Shown piece after piece: positions 8,270 to 16,646 of a DNA stretch of 64,000 bases; position 1 is the first letter of the stretch; each line of letters starts with the position of its first letter. The translations under genes were made by a program, and so were the position numbers. A model generated the notes under the pieces. The model was given only the letters and a program-made list of their open reading frames with translations. It had not been told where the DNA came from and searched no databases. The stretch lies in assembly GCA_900545335.1 (NCBI GenBank), contig UQYP01000005.1, positions 62,001 to 126,000 on the forward strand. The letters run 5' to 3'. This DNA comes from an uncultured Sutterella sp. GTDB lineage: Bacteria; Pseudomonadota; Gammaproteobacteria; Burkholderiales; Burkholderiaceae_F.

Positions 8270-11200
8270 GTTCACTGCCGTGTAGGCAGTTTAGAAACCG
8301 TTCGACTAAAAAAGCACGTTTTACCATGATGTTCACTGCCGTGTAGGCAGTTTAGAAATACGCGTACCGTTTGCGGTGAGACGCCCATAAGTTCACTGCC
8401 GTGTAGGCAGTTTAGAAACGATCCTTATTCCGAAGAACAAGGGCGCATGGGTTCACTGCCGTGTAGGCAGTTTAGAAAACTAGAAAAGTGAGGCATTTAT
8501 GGCAAAACGAGTTCACTGCCGTGTAGGCAGTTTAGAAAAAAGCCGCCCCGATTAGCTCAAAGCTCTCTTCGTTCACTGCCGTGTAGGCAGTTTAGAAATT
8601 AAAGCTATTGTCGCTTTCGTGTTCAATACCGTTCACTGCCGTGTAGGCAGTTTAGAAATACACGTTTGTTATGGGATCATTGGCAGGCTTGTTCACTGCC
8701 GTGTAGGCAGTTTAGAAAATAGGGTAAAAAATATGCGTAAAGATAGTTATGTTCACTGCCGTGTAGGCAGTTTAGAAATTGTATTGTGTTGGATCTTTTG
8801 ATGAGGTTTCGTTCACTGCCGTGTAGGCAGTTTAGAAAAACTTAGATGGTCGAGTTTTGCAGGGAACAACGTTCACTGCCGTGTAGGCAGTTTAGAAAAG
8901 GAAAAAAGGCTGATAATCACAGCCCTTGTCGTTCACTGCCGTGTAGGCAGTTTAGAAACACTCTTCCGGATTACACGAAACTCACTTCAGGTTCACTGCC
9001 GTGTAGGCAGTTTAGAAAAATATAACAAAGAATTGATGAAGATGGAGCAAGTTCACTGCCGTGTAGGCAGTTTAGAAACGAAATTCCCGTGTTATCCCCG
9101 ATATCAGGGTGTTCACTGCCGTGTAGGCAGTTTAGAAAAACAAGGATTTATTTCATTGTGAGCATTTTTTGTTCACTGCCGTGTAGGCAGTTTAGAAATC
9201 GAAAATGTTACAGATTCTCAATACCGACAGGTTCACTGCCGTGTAGGCAGTTTAGAAAAAACACACTCTAATGTATTGTTGGGATTTTCCAGTTCACTGC
9301 CGTGTAGGCAGTTTAGAAAAAAATTTTCTGACTTCTCGACGGGTTTCCTTAGTTCACTGCCGTGTAGGCAGTTTAGAAAAAATGAGAACGAAGAATTTCA
9401 GTATAACGTGTGTTCACTGCCGTGTAGGCAGTTTAGAAATGAAGATGGTTCTCTGCATGTTGAGCATTTTCGTTCACTGCCGTGTAGGCAGTTTAGAAAG
9501 GCAACCGATACATTGACCACACGGAAGATAAGTTCACTGCCGTGTAGGCAGTTTAGAAAGATAGTTGGAATAGAAGGACTTAATTTTCTAGGTTCACTGC
9601 CGTGTAGGCAGTTTAGAAAACAGAGTCCTCAAAATCTCGTTGATCAAACTTGGTTCACTGCCGTGTAGGCAGTTTAGAAATTAGTTGCAGACGTTTGCGC
9701 TTGACTGGCTGCGTTCACTGCCGTGTAGGCAGTTTAGAAAATTGTGATGCCTGCCGTGATCGAAACATCCGTGTTCACTGCCGTGTAGGCAGTTTAGAAA
9801 TGAGCAGCAGGAACTTGTAAGGTTGATCCGTTGTTCACTGCCGTGTAGGCAGTTTAGAAATAATTTTATTGTCCCAATAATCGCCTTCTTCTGTTCACTG
9901 CCGTGTAGGCAGTTTAGAAAATCCGGGTAACGCGGCATTACCAAAGGCAAACGTTCACTGCCGTGTAGGCAGTTTAGAAAATCGACATAGAGAAAAGCCG
10001 CCGATTGATCAGGTTCACTGCCGTGTAGGCAGTTTAGAAAAATAGGACTTTTTACAGTATCTGAGCCATTGTGTTCACTGCCGTGTAGGCAGTTTAGAAA
10101 TTCGTTTGATACTCTTGCTCTAACTTCATCAAGTTCACTGCCGTGTAGGCAGTTTAGAAATCGGAGAACAGGCGATTAGTAATGATGAAATTGTTCACTG
10201 CCGTGTAGGCAGTTTAGAAATGTACTCGCTCACCTCGGAGAACAGGCTATTAGTTCACTGCCGTGTAGGCAGTTTAGAAAGTGATGAGGCGTTTCAATCG
10301 GCACTTGAAACGGTTCACTGCCGTGTAGGCAGTTTAGAAAATGAAAAAAGATGGTGTTAGAGGTGATTCCAAGTTCACTGCCGTGTAGGCAGTTTAGAAA
10401 TTCTGAATCGAATTCAATGTCGTAAGCGAAATGTTCACTGCCGTGTAGGCAGTTTAGAAATCTCGATGGGGGCTACTACATTAAGCTAAAAAGTTCACTG
10501 CCGTGTAGGCAGTTTAGAAATCCCAAGGTGGCTTTACGCCTGTGGGCCTCCAGTTCACTGCCGTGTAGGCAGTTTAGAAAGACACAAGTGGGTTGAAAAG
10601 AACCTCGAGGGCGTTCACTGCCGTGTAGGCAGTTTAGAAATCCCAAGCTGGGCCGGGTGGCAAAAGCTGTCTGTTCACTGCCGTGTAGGCAGTTTAGAAA
10701 GGTTGATGCGGGGCAAACAAACTCTTTAATGAGTTCACTGCCGTGTAGGCAGTTTAGAAATACAGCTCAAAAACATTCAAAAGATCCTTCATGTTCACTG
10801 CCGTGTAGGCAGTTTAGAAATAAGCGTGAGGGGAGCTACTTAGTCGCTGATGGTTCACTGCCGTGTAGGCAGTTTAGAAATGTTTATAGCGTGCCTGGTT
10901 TAGTTGATCATTGTTCACTGCCGTGTAGGCAGTTTAGAAACTGTCCACCACGAAGCACACGACGAGCACGACGTTCACTGCCGTGTAGGCAGTTTAGAAA
11001 GTCAAAGATTTACAAACACTTTAGGAAAGTTAGTTCACTGCCGTGTAGGCAGTTTAGAAATCATGGCCAGACAAAGAGCGTCCAGAATAACGGTTCACTG
11101 CCGTGTAGGCAGTTTAGAAAACTTTGCTTTAATACCCCATCCGTCTTTGTCTGTTCACTGCCGTGTAGGCAGTTTAGAAATGCCTGATCCATGTCTCGGT

Positions 11201-11540
11201 CCATCACCAACTGTTCACTGCCGTGTAGGCAGTTTAGAAAGCTGGTGTTTCTTCGGCTATGGACTATAAAACGTTCACTGCCGTGTAGGCAGTTTAGAAA
11301 TTTTCCTGTCATGAGCCATTCGGCGCTTACGCGTTCACTGCCGTGTAGACAGTTTAGAAAGAACGGCGGAGGACTTTATTTTAAGTTTAACTGTTCACTG
11401 CCGTATAGGCAGTTTAGAAAAGGAATCCGGTAGCCCGATTGCTGTGTACCGCGTTCACTGCCGTGTAGGCAGTTTAGAAATACTACACTCATCAAGATAG
11501 CGGTCTTTGCTTGTTCACTGTCGTGTAGGCAGTTTGAAAA
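8270..11540 (+). CRISPR. Type I-F CRISPR array, 55 repeats and 54 spacers
   Basis: The 28-nt repeat starts GTTCA, has stem CTGCC/GGCAG around loop GTGTA, and ends TTTAGAAA. Spacers are 32 nt, except three of 33 nt (starting at 8298, 9259 and 9620), giving unit steps of 61 instead of 60. Repeats are near identical until the far end. Repeat 52 (11333) carries GTGTAGAC, repeat 53 (11393) carries a GTATA loop, and repeat 55 (11513) has two changes plus a shifted tail. Decay at the cas-distal end puts the leader, new spacers and transcription start on the cas6f side. Apart from two neighbouring spacers that overlap in sequence (10161 and 10221), no duplicate was noticed. Confidence 0.99.
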
Positions 11541-11572
11541 ATGAGTACCTAAAGTGCAACCCGTTTGGATGG

Positions 11573-11600
11573 GTTCGCTGCTGAACTGGCGGCTCAGAAA
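11573..11600 (+). repeat. Heavily decayed terminal CRISPR repeat (number 56)
   Basis: Exactly 60 bp after repeat 55, a 28-nt stretch matches the repeat in 19 of 28 positions. It keeps GTTC, CTGC and the terminal AGAAA but has lost the hairpin. The 32 nt between (11541-11572) would be the oldest spacer. The exact phase supports the call. The lost stem means Cas6f would not cut here. Confidence 0.65.
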
Positions 11601-11736
11601 AATTCAATGTCACAAGGTATTTACTATTCTCATTCAGTCGAGAAATTTAAAGAAAAACCCGTACAATCCCCCTTAAGCCTGATACTAACAGGGAAGGCAA
11701 ACAACATACTTAAAAAATATTGCGGAAATAGGGAAT

Positions 11737-13068
11737 ATGACCTCTATTGAAAAACCTAAAATGACGTGCCTGCAGTTGACGATGGCCGTCATGCTGAACA
11801 TGCTGGGTTCATCAATTATTTTAATGCCGACCAAATTGGCTGAAGTCGGCACTCAGTCTATTCTCGCCTGGCTTGTCACAATCAGCGGGGCAACAGCCAT
11901 TGCCTATACCTTTGCAAAATGCGGGATGTTCAGCCGAAAAAGCGGTGGTCTGGGCGGATATGCCTCATATGCATTCGGGAAATCCGGAAGTTTTATCGCA
12001 AACTTCAGTTACGGTGTTTCTTTAATTATTGCTAACCTCACGATTGCCATTTCCATCGTGGGTTACGTCATGGTGCTTTTTGAGTGGAACCTCACGCCGC
12101 TTGAGATGGGTTTAGCCAGTATTTTTGTGATTTGGCTTTGCAGTCTTCCTAATATCGGGGGCGCCCGTTTCATCGGACAACTTTCGCACTTTTCCAATTA
12201 CGGCATCTTGATTCCGATTCTGATTTTGACCGTTATCGGTTGGAATTGGTTCTCTGTTGACCGCTACGTTGAGGCGTGGAATCCCCAAAATCTGACGCCT
12301 TTTGAGGGTCTTTCGGCAGCTATATCTATGACCCTTTGGGGCTTTTTGGGTCTTGAGACCGCATGCGCCAACTCTGAAGCCGTAGAAAATCCCGAGAAAT
12401 CCGTCCCCCGAGCCATGGTGCTTGCAACGATCGGCGCCGGTGTCGTTTATATTCTGGCCAACAACATCAGCTTCGGCATTGTTGACAATGCTATCCTCTC
12501 CCGATCTACCGCTCCTTTCGGTTTGGTCTTTGCAACAATGTTTAGTCCGGAAGTCGGTAAGTTCGTGATGGCACTCATGGCTTTAGCCTGTGCCGGGTGT
12601 CTTACAAGCTGGCAATTTACTATTGCAGAAGTTTTCCGCGTGTCTGCCAAGGAAGGGTACTTTCCTAAGATTTTCTCAAAAGTGAGCCATTTAAACGTCC
12701 CGATTGCAGGCATCGTTATTATTTTGCTTTTGCAGTCTTTAGCTGCACTTTTGACAGTCGACCCCAGACTTGAGCAACAGTTTTACATCCTTAAGGACTT
12801 AGCGGTTGTCACCAACCTCGTCCCCTATCTTTTAGCCTTTGCTGCAGTGAATGTGATTTTGCACAGAGAACCGGTTAATAATCCGTCTATTGTGAGACGT
12901 ACAACCATTGTTGCCTCTTTTGCATCGGCATATTCTCTTTATGCGCTTTATGCCTGCGGCCCGAACGCCATGATGTGGGGAGCGCTTGCGACCTTTGTGG
13001 GTATTTGGCTTTACGGCTACGCCGCCAAATCTCTTGAAATAAAAGGTAAGCTTCGCGGCAACGAATAA
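11737..13068 (+). CDS. potE: PotE-like putrescine-ornithine antiporter (APC family)
   Basis: The 443-aa protein is a 12-helix inner-membrane carrier very close to E. coli PotE in my memory of that sequence. Shared blocks include LPTKLAEVGT near the start, FAKCGMFSRKSGG, YGVSL-IAN, AMTLW-like SMTLWGFLGLE, and GWQFTI-like SWQFTIAEVF followed by EGYFPKIFS. PotE exchanges ornithine for putrescine and is usually paired with an ornithine decarboxylase (speF/speC). No decarboxylase is in this window. ATG 11737 follows ATAGGGA. The gene begins 136 bp after the last CRISPR remnant and ends before a hairpin at 13076-13103. Substrate is inferred; another diamine/amino-acid exchange is possible. Confidence 0.82.
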   Translation: MTSIEKPKMTCLQLTMAVMLNMLGSSIILMPTKLAEVGTQSILAWLVTISGATAIAYTFAKCGMFSRKSGGLGGYASYAFGKSGSFIANFSYGVSLIIANLTIAISIVGYVMVLFEWNLTPLEMGLASIFVIWLCSLPNIGGARFIGQLSHFSNYGILIPILILTVIGWNWFSVDRYVEAWNPQNLTPFEGLSAAISMTLWGFLGLETACANSEAVENPEKSVPRAMVLATIGAGVVYILANNISFGIVDNAILSRSTAPFGLVFATMFSPEVGKFVMALMALACAGCLTSWQFTIAEVFRVSAKEGYFPKIFSKVSHLNVPIAGIVIILLLQSLAALLTVDPRLEQQFYILKDLAVVTNLVPYLLAFAAVNVILHREPVNNPSIVRRTTIVASFASAYSLYALYACGPNAMMWGALATFVGIWLYGYAAKSLEIKGKLRGNE

Positions 13069-13075
13069 CGAACGG

Positions 13076-13110
13076 ATGGGCAACTGCTTAACTGCTTGCC
13101 CATTAATTTA
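13076..13110 (+). terminator. Intrinsic terminator after potE
   Basis: An 8-bp perfect stem, ATGGGCAA (13076-13083) with TTGCCCAT (13096-13103), is followed by TAATTT. The T-run is short, so strength is uncertain. Confidence 0.55.
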
Positions 13111-13218
13111 TCTGATAAGAAATTAAAAAATCCATTCCACTAAACAGGATAGAGGTGAGTTTTTTAAAAAATCGTCGTAGAATAACACCTACAATTGATC
13201 TTGGATGTCCGAATCGAT

Positions 13219-13293
13219 ATCTCCATCGTCTAATGGTTAGGACATGACCCTCTCAAGGTCAGAATACGAGTTCAAATCTCGTTGGAGATACCA
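13219..13293 (+). tRNA. tRNA-Glu (anticodon CTC)
   Basis: A full cloverleaf is seen. Acceptor strands ATCTCCA and TGGAGAT are followed by A and an encoded CCA. The anticodon stem TGACC/GGTCA holds loop CTCTCAA, giving anticodon CTC (codon GAG), and the T arm contains GTTCAAATC. Glu isoacceptors in bacteria are mostly TTC, so this one is probably an additional decoder of GAG. Confidence 0.93.
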
Positions 13294-13621
13294 AACTTTT
13301 TCCCCTTTCCTAAATTTCTGTTAGTTCTCTGTTTAACTCATTGATTTCTCGATTATTTTTTAATCAGATAACTTTCATTCTTCATTAAACTTCATAAAAT
13401 GAAGTACAAACGGACTCCCCAATTGTGAAATTTTTTCTCTCCTTTTTTAACTTTTGCACGTATTACTTGCACATCAAAAACAAAATTGTTATTTGTTTAG
13501 ATCAAAAGATTTCATAATTTAGATCAAATAGCCTTAATACCTAGGGGAAAGCCTCGAGGCGTTTGATGGTTTAGTCCTTTAAAATTCGCGCGTATAAAAA
13601 CTAATCCTCAGGAGAAAAACA
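13294..13621 (+). promoter_or_regulatory. Intergenic control region upstream of the dicarboxylate carrier
   Basis: No ORF of note lies in these 328 bp. TTTAGATCAAA occurs twice as a direct repeat at 13496-13506 and 13518-13528, 22 bp apart (two helix turns), ending about 95 bp before the start codon. Each copy holds an ATCAA half-site like that of FNR/Anr, but the partner half is poor (3 of 5). TTGCAC also occurs twice around 13455-13475. C4-dicarboxylate carriers of this class are commonly induced without oxygen, so an FNR-type regulator is a reasonable guess. Confidence 0.4.
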
Positions 13622-14890
13622 ATGACCTTACTGAACTGGGTCGCAGTTGTTGTCGTTATTCTGACGATTGCTGCTCTCATTAAACGCTATGAAACGCGTT
13701 TGGTTCTCTTTACGGCCGGTTTAGTCCTCTGCTGCGTTTCCATGCAACCGATGACTGCCTTTAACGCGTTTGCCAAGTCCATGACTAACGGCGGTTTGAT
13801 CATGGCTATTTGCGCCTCCATGGGTTTCGCTTATGTGTCTTCTTACACGAAGTGTGACCAACATTTGGTGCACTTGCTCTCTAAGCCGATCCGCGGCTTG
13901 GGCATTTTCCTCGTGCCGATCTGCACGGCTGTGACGATGATCATTAACATCGCCATTCCGTCTGCCAGTGGTTGTGCTGCTGCCGTGGGTTCTACGTTGA
14001 TCCCGGTGATGCTGCGTGCCGGTATCAGCCCGGCTGCCGCTGCTGCTTCTGTGATGATGGGTACATACGGTGGCGTGCTCTCTCCGGGTTCTGCTCACAA
14101 CGTGTACATCGCCAAGATTTCCAACATGGAAATCATGGACTTCATTGCTTTGCATACCCCCTATAGCTTAGTGCTCTACGCTATCGGTATCGTCGGTATT
14201 CTCGTAATGTGCATCATCTTCAAGGATAAGGGTGCTGCCACTGACAACATCCAAGTCAATGTTGATAGCAAGCAAGAAGAAATCGAACACCCGAACGTGA
14301 TTTACGCTATGGTTCCGTTGCTCCCGATCGTGATCTTGGTGCTCGGTAACTCTGTGTTGCCCGTCATCAAGATGGGTGTGGCTCAGGCCATGGTCTTGGG
14401 TGCTGTGCTCTGCTTACTCATCACCCGCGCTAACCCGCAGGAATTCTCGAAGACCTTCTTCGGTGGTTTGGGTAAAGGTTACGGCAACATCTTAGGTATC
14501 ATCATCGCTGCCGGTGTGTTTGCCGCAGGTCTGCGCGCTGCCGGTTTGATCGACACCTTCATCGCTTTGCTGCGTGAAGCCAACGACATCGCCCGTTGGG
14601 GTGGTTCTATCGGCCCGTGGTTCTTGGGTACGATTACCGGTTCCGGTGACGCTGCTACGTTCGCCTTCAATGAAGCCGTTACGCCGCACGCCGCTTCCTT
14701 CGGTATGGATATCCCGCACTTGGGTGCCTTGGCCTTCTTGTCCGGCGCCTTGGGTCGTACCTCTTCTCCGATTGCCGGTGCCATGATGGTTGTAGCCGGT
14801 ATCGCTATGGCTAACCCGGTTGAAGTCGCTAAGCGTACAATCGTTCCGTGCTTCATCGGTGTCGTCGTTCTGGCTCTCATCATCGTTTAG
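13622..14890 (+). CDS. DcuC-family C4-dicarboxylate transporter
   Basis: The 422-aa very hydrophobic protein has about 12 membrane helices and the layout of E. coli DcuC. Shared features include an early MAICASMGFA region, SASGCAAAVGSTLIPVM in the middle, the repeat GIIIAAGVFAAGL, TGSGDAATFAF, and LGRTSSPIAGA near the C-terminus. DcuC-type carriers move succinate, fumarate and malate across the inner membrane, mostly under anaerobic conditions. Codon use is strongly skewed to GGT, GCT, TTG and CTC compared with neighbours, a sign of high expression. The leader ends with AGGAGAAAAAC just before ATG. An intrinsic terminator follows. The exact substrate is not determined by sequence. Confidence 0.82.
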   Translation: MTLLNWVAVVVVILTIAALIKRYETRLVLFTAGLVLCCVSMQPMTAFNAFAKSMTNGGLIMAICASMGFAYVSSYTKCDQHLVHLLSKPIRGLGIFLVPICTAVTMIINIAIPSASGCAAAVGSTLIPVMLRAGISPAAAAASVMMGTYGGVLSPGSAHNVYIAKISNMEIMDFIALHTPYSLVLYAIGIVGILVMCIIFKDKGAATDNIQVNVDSKQEEIEHPNVIYAMVPLLPIVILVLGNSVLPVIKMGVAQAMVLGAVLCLLITRANPQEFSKTFFGGLGKGYGNILGIIIAAGVFAAGLRAAGLIDTFIALLREANDIARWGGSIGPWFLGTITGSGDAATFAFNEAVTPHAASFGMDIPHLGALAFLSGALGRTSSPIAGAMMVVAGIAMANPVEVAKRTIVPCFIGVVVLALIIV

Positions 14891-14916
14891 TCAGAAATCG
14901 ATAGTCATATGACTGA

Positions 14917-14943
14917 AAGGGCAGCCTCCGGGTTGCCCTTTTT
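14917..14943 (+). terminator. Intrinsic terminator of the dicarboxylate carrier
   Basis: Stem AAGGGCA (14917-14923) with TGCCCTT (14934-14940) around a GC-rich loop is followed by a T-run. Confidence 0.85.
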
Positions 14944-14973
14944 AGTATTTTGAAAAAGATAAATTCAAATTTG

Positions 14974-15060
14974 TTCTAAATTGTTTAGAAATTCTTTCTT
15001 ATTGTTTGTCTATTTTTTGATAACATATGTTTGACAATATCGATACAAATTGTTTTAAAT
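14974..15060 (+). promoter_or_regulatory. Promoter/operator of the RelB-MazF-type module
   Basis: A perfect inverted repeat, TTCTAAA-TTG-TTTAGAA, lies at 14974-14990. TTGACA at 15031-15036 and TTAAAT at 15055-15060 are 18 bp apart. A start from that pair would fall in the Shine-Dalgarno region of the antitoxin, so a second upstream promoter may be used. Toxin-antitoxin pairs of this kind usually repress themselves; the palindrome is a candidate operator. Confidence 0.4.
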
Positions 15061-15072
15061 AAGGGGGAAATA

Positions 15073-15348
15073 ATGACAACTGTACAACGAGCTTTTCGTT
15101 TAGATGAGACCTTAGATAAACAATTTTGTGACATTGCTGAAAAACTCGGAACTTCCCCATCTGACTCTTTGCGCATGTTTGTCACTGCATTTGTCACAAA
15201 TAGAGGTTTCCCTTTTAGCCTGAAATTACCGGATGAAAAGCATAGGAGTTTTAACATAAATCATCCTAACGTTTTAACCCCGGCAATTCGTGACGGTCAT
15301 GCTGTCTTACCAGCCTCTTGGCGTGAAGAGGATGACTATGACGAATAA
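15073..15348 (+). CDS. RelB/DinJ-family antitoxin
   Basis: A 91-aa protein. The first 45 residues form a ribbon-helix-helix domain typical of RelB/DinJ antitoxins (AFRLDETLDKQF, then AEKLGTSPSDSLRMFVTAFV). The C-terminal tail (residues about 60-91) is acidic and probably disordered until it wraps the toxin. ATG 15073 is chosen over the in-frame ATG at 15031 because AGGGGGAA sits 5 nt before it and homology begins at TTVQRAFRL. It overlaps the toxin gene by 17 nt, which couples their translation. The pair is expected to bind its own promoter. Confidence 0.82.
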   Translation: MTTVQRAFRLDETLDKQFCDIAEKLGTSPSDSLRMFVTAFVTNRGFPFSLKLPDEKHRSFNINHPNVLTPAIRDGHAVLPASWREEDDYDE

Positions 15349-15703
15349 AACTATAGAGCCCCAGCTCTACGATGTTTGGCAGATTCCTTTTGAATACGAA
15401 GATCAGCCCGGCATTTTCAAAAAGCGTCCTGTGATCATTGGGGGAGTCGACACAGAATCCGTGGAGATTTTTCTGCTTTCCATAAAAGTGACCAGCCATC
15501 CCCCTAGATCCAATTACGTTGGAGAAGTACCCATTTTGGATTGGAAAGATGCCGGTTTATCTAAACCTTCTACAGCGAGATGCTCCCATATAGTCCGATT
15601 ACCAAAAAGTTTCTTCCAAGGCAAACTCAGATATGGACACTTAAGCGATAGAGATGCTCAGGCAATTGAAAAAATTCTTACTGAATTGGGTTACTTAAGA
15701 TAA
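15332..15703 (+). CDS. MazF/PemK-like endoribonuclease toxin
   Basis: A 123-aa protein with the MazF/PemK fold pattern: an early YDVWQIPF strand, KKRPVIIGG, then VTSHPP and a C-terminal helix (DAQAIEKILTELGYL). Members cut mRNA at short sequence motifs when free of antitoxin. It begins at ATG 15332 (alternative ATG 15338) inside the antitoxin gene, with GAAGAGG just upstream. Pairing of a MazF-like toxin with a RelB/DinJ-type antitoxin is a mixed combination. A stable hairpin (AGGGGCC at 15704-15710 with GGCCCCT at 15727-15733) follows the stop codon directly. Confidence 0.72.
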   Translation: MTMTNKTIEPQLYDVWQIPFEYEDQPGIFKKRPVIIGGVDTESVEIFLLSIKVTSHPPRSNYVGEVPILDWKDAGLSKPSTARCSHIVRLPKSFFQGKLRYGHLSDRDAQAIEKILTELGYLR

Positions 15704-15733
15704 AGGGGCCCCGTCATTTCTTTCAAGGCCCCT
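15704..15733. terminator. Hairpin between convergent toxin and Nudix genes
   Basis: Perfect 7-bp stem AGGGGCC/GGCCCCT with a 16-nt loop. It has no T-run on the plus strand. On the minus strand it is followed by TTTATC. It may serve either gene. Confidence 0.45.
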
Positions 15734-15764
15734 ACAAAACTAACAAATCAAAAAGAATCTAAGA

Positions 15765-16622
15765 TTAGATAATGACCAGCCCTTTATAGTGCAACCATTT
15801 CTCTTCAATGCGCTGCCCCATATGAATCATGGTCGTTTCAGCAATGCCGACACCGGCTGCATACATAAGTTTTTCCTGCTCAACCATGCGTAGAGCCTCT
15901 TGGCAGTCAAAACGGGCAAAGTCAGATACCTCCCCGTCCCGATTCACAAACTGAACACCTTCTTTGATAACGGCCTCATAATTTCTGACAACTTCACGCA
16001 GATAGCCTTCCGGTACAGGAAGCTCCTGAACAAAGCGTGCACTTTCACGAATTCGGACATCGTCGGAAGTCAACCCTGCTTCTTCATAAAGCTCACGGTA
16101 AAGAGCGTGTTCGGGCTCTTCACTGGCCTTGACTAACCCCGCCGCAAGGCTGTCCCAAAGACCGCCTCCAATTGTTTTACCGGGGCGACGGCGGGCTAAA
16201 ATCACCAGCCCCTCTTCATCGTAGGCTGTAAGCCTGATCGAAGTGGTCATAAGTCCCAGCTTGCGGCATAAAAGCCGCGGAGCCTGACAAAAAACAGAGT
16301 CATAGACCGTTGCACGCACATCGACCAATTCACCGGCATCATCGGGCAATTCACCAAAGTCAGCCAGAATACGGGCAGCCTTTTGCATGGCTGCTGTCCG
16401 AGCCGTGACAGAGCGGCAATTATCATCCGTTAAAGTTAAGCGCTCCGTTAAACGAAAGTCGCTTGTGGAGCCCGCAAGCTTCATTGCAAGCGTCTTTTTA
16501 ACGCAGCCGATGATTTCACCACCGGCTTGGAATCGCACAAAATCCTTCGGGATCGGCTGTGTAAGCCGATCCTTTAAGACAGTGTAGGTCTGATAGACCG
16601 ACTGAGCTACAAGTTCGCTCAT
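15765..16622 (-). CDS. Nudix hydrolase with DUF4743-type N-terminal domain
   Basis: The 285-aa protein has an N-terminal region of about 115 residues like the DUF4743 domain found before some Nudix enzymes, then a Nudix domain. The Nudix box is complete: G at the start of GLVKASEE, glutamate six residues later, then RELYEEAGL. These residues bind the metal and cleave the diphosphate of an X-linked nucleoside substrate. Relatives include the thiamine-diphosphate-related Tnr3-type proteins, so thiamine derivatives are one possible substrate, not shown here. It lies 24 bp downstream of lysS on the same strand and may share its transcript. Confidence 0.85.
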   Translation of the reverse strand: MSELVAQSVYQTYTVLKDRLTQPIPKDFVRFQAGGEIIGCVKKTLAMKLAGSTSDFRLTERLTLTDDNCRSVTARTAAMQKAARILADFGELPDDAGELVDVRATVYDSVFCQAPRLLCRKLGLMTTSIRLTAYDEEGLVILARRRPGKTIGGGLWDSLAAGLVKASEEPEHALYRELYEEAGLTSDDVRIRESARFVQELPVPEGYLREVVRNYEAVIKEGVQFVNRDGEVSDFARFDCQEALRMVEQEKLMYAAGVGIAETTMIHMGQRIEEKWLHYKGLVII

Positions 16623-16646
16623 GGGCTCTCCCCTACTTTCTTAGCC

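Noticed and set aside
8619..11433. Open frames across the CRISPR array with repeated LPCRQFR, HCRVGSLE or NCLHGSE
   Set aside because: These are translations of the 60-bp periodic repeats, with no ribosome sites or protein-like content.
11632..11660. A possible further CRISPR repeat one period after the decayed repeat
   Set aside because: Only a TTTAAAGAAA-like tail resembles the repeat; the rest does not align in phase.
11565..11750. A 61-codon frame after the array
   Set aside because: It begins inside the last cryptic spacer and decayed repeat, has no ribosome site, and runs into the potE start.
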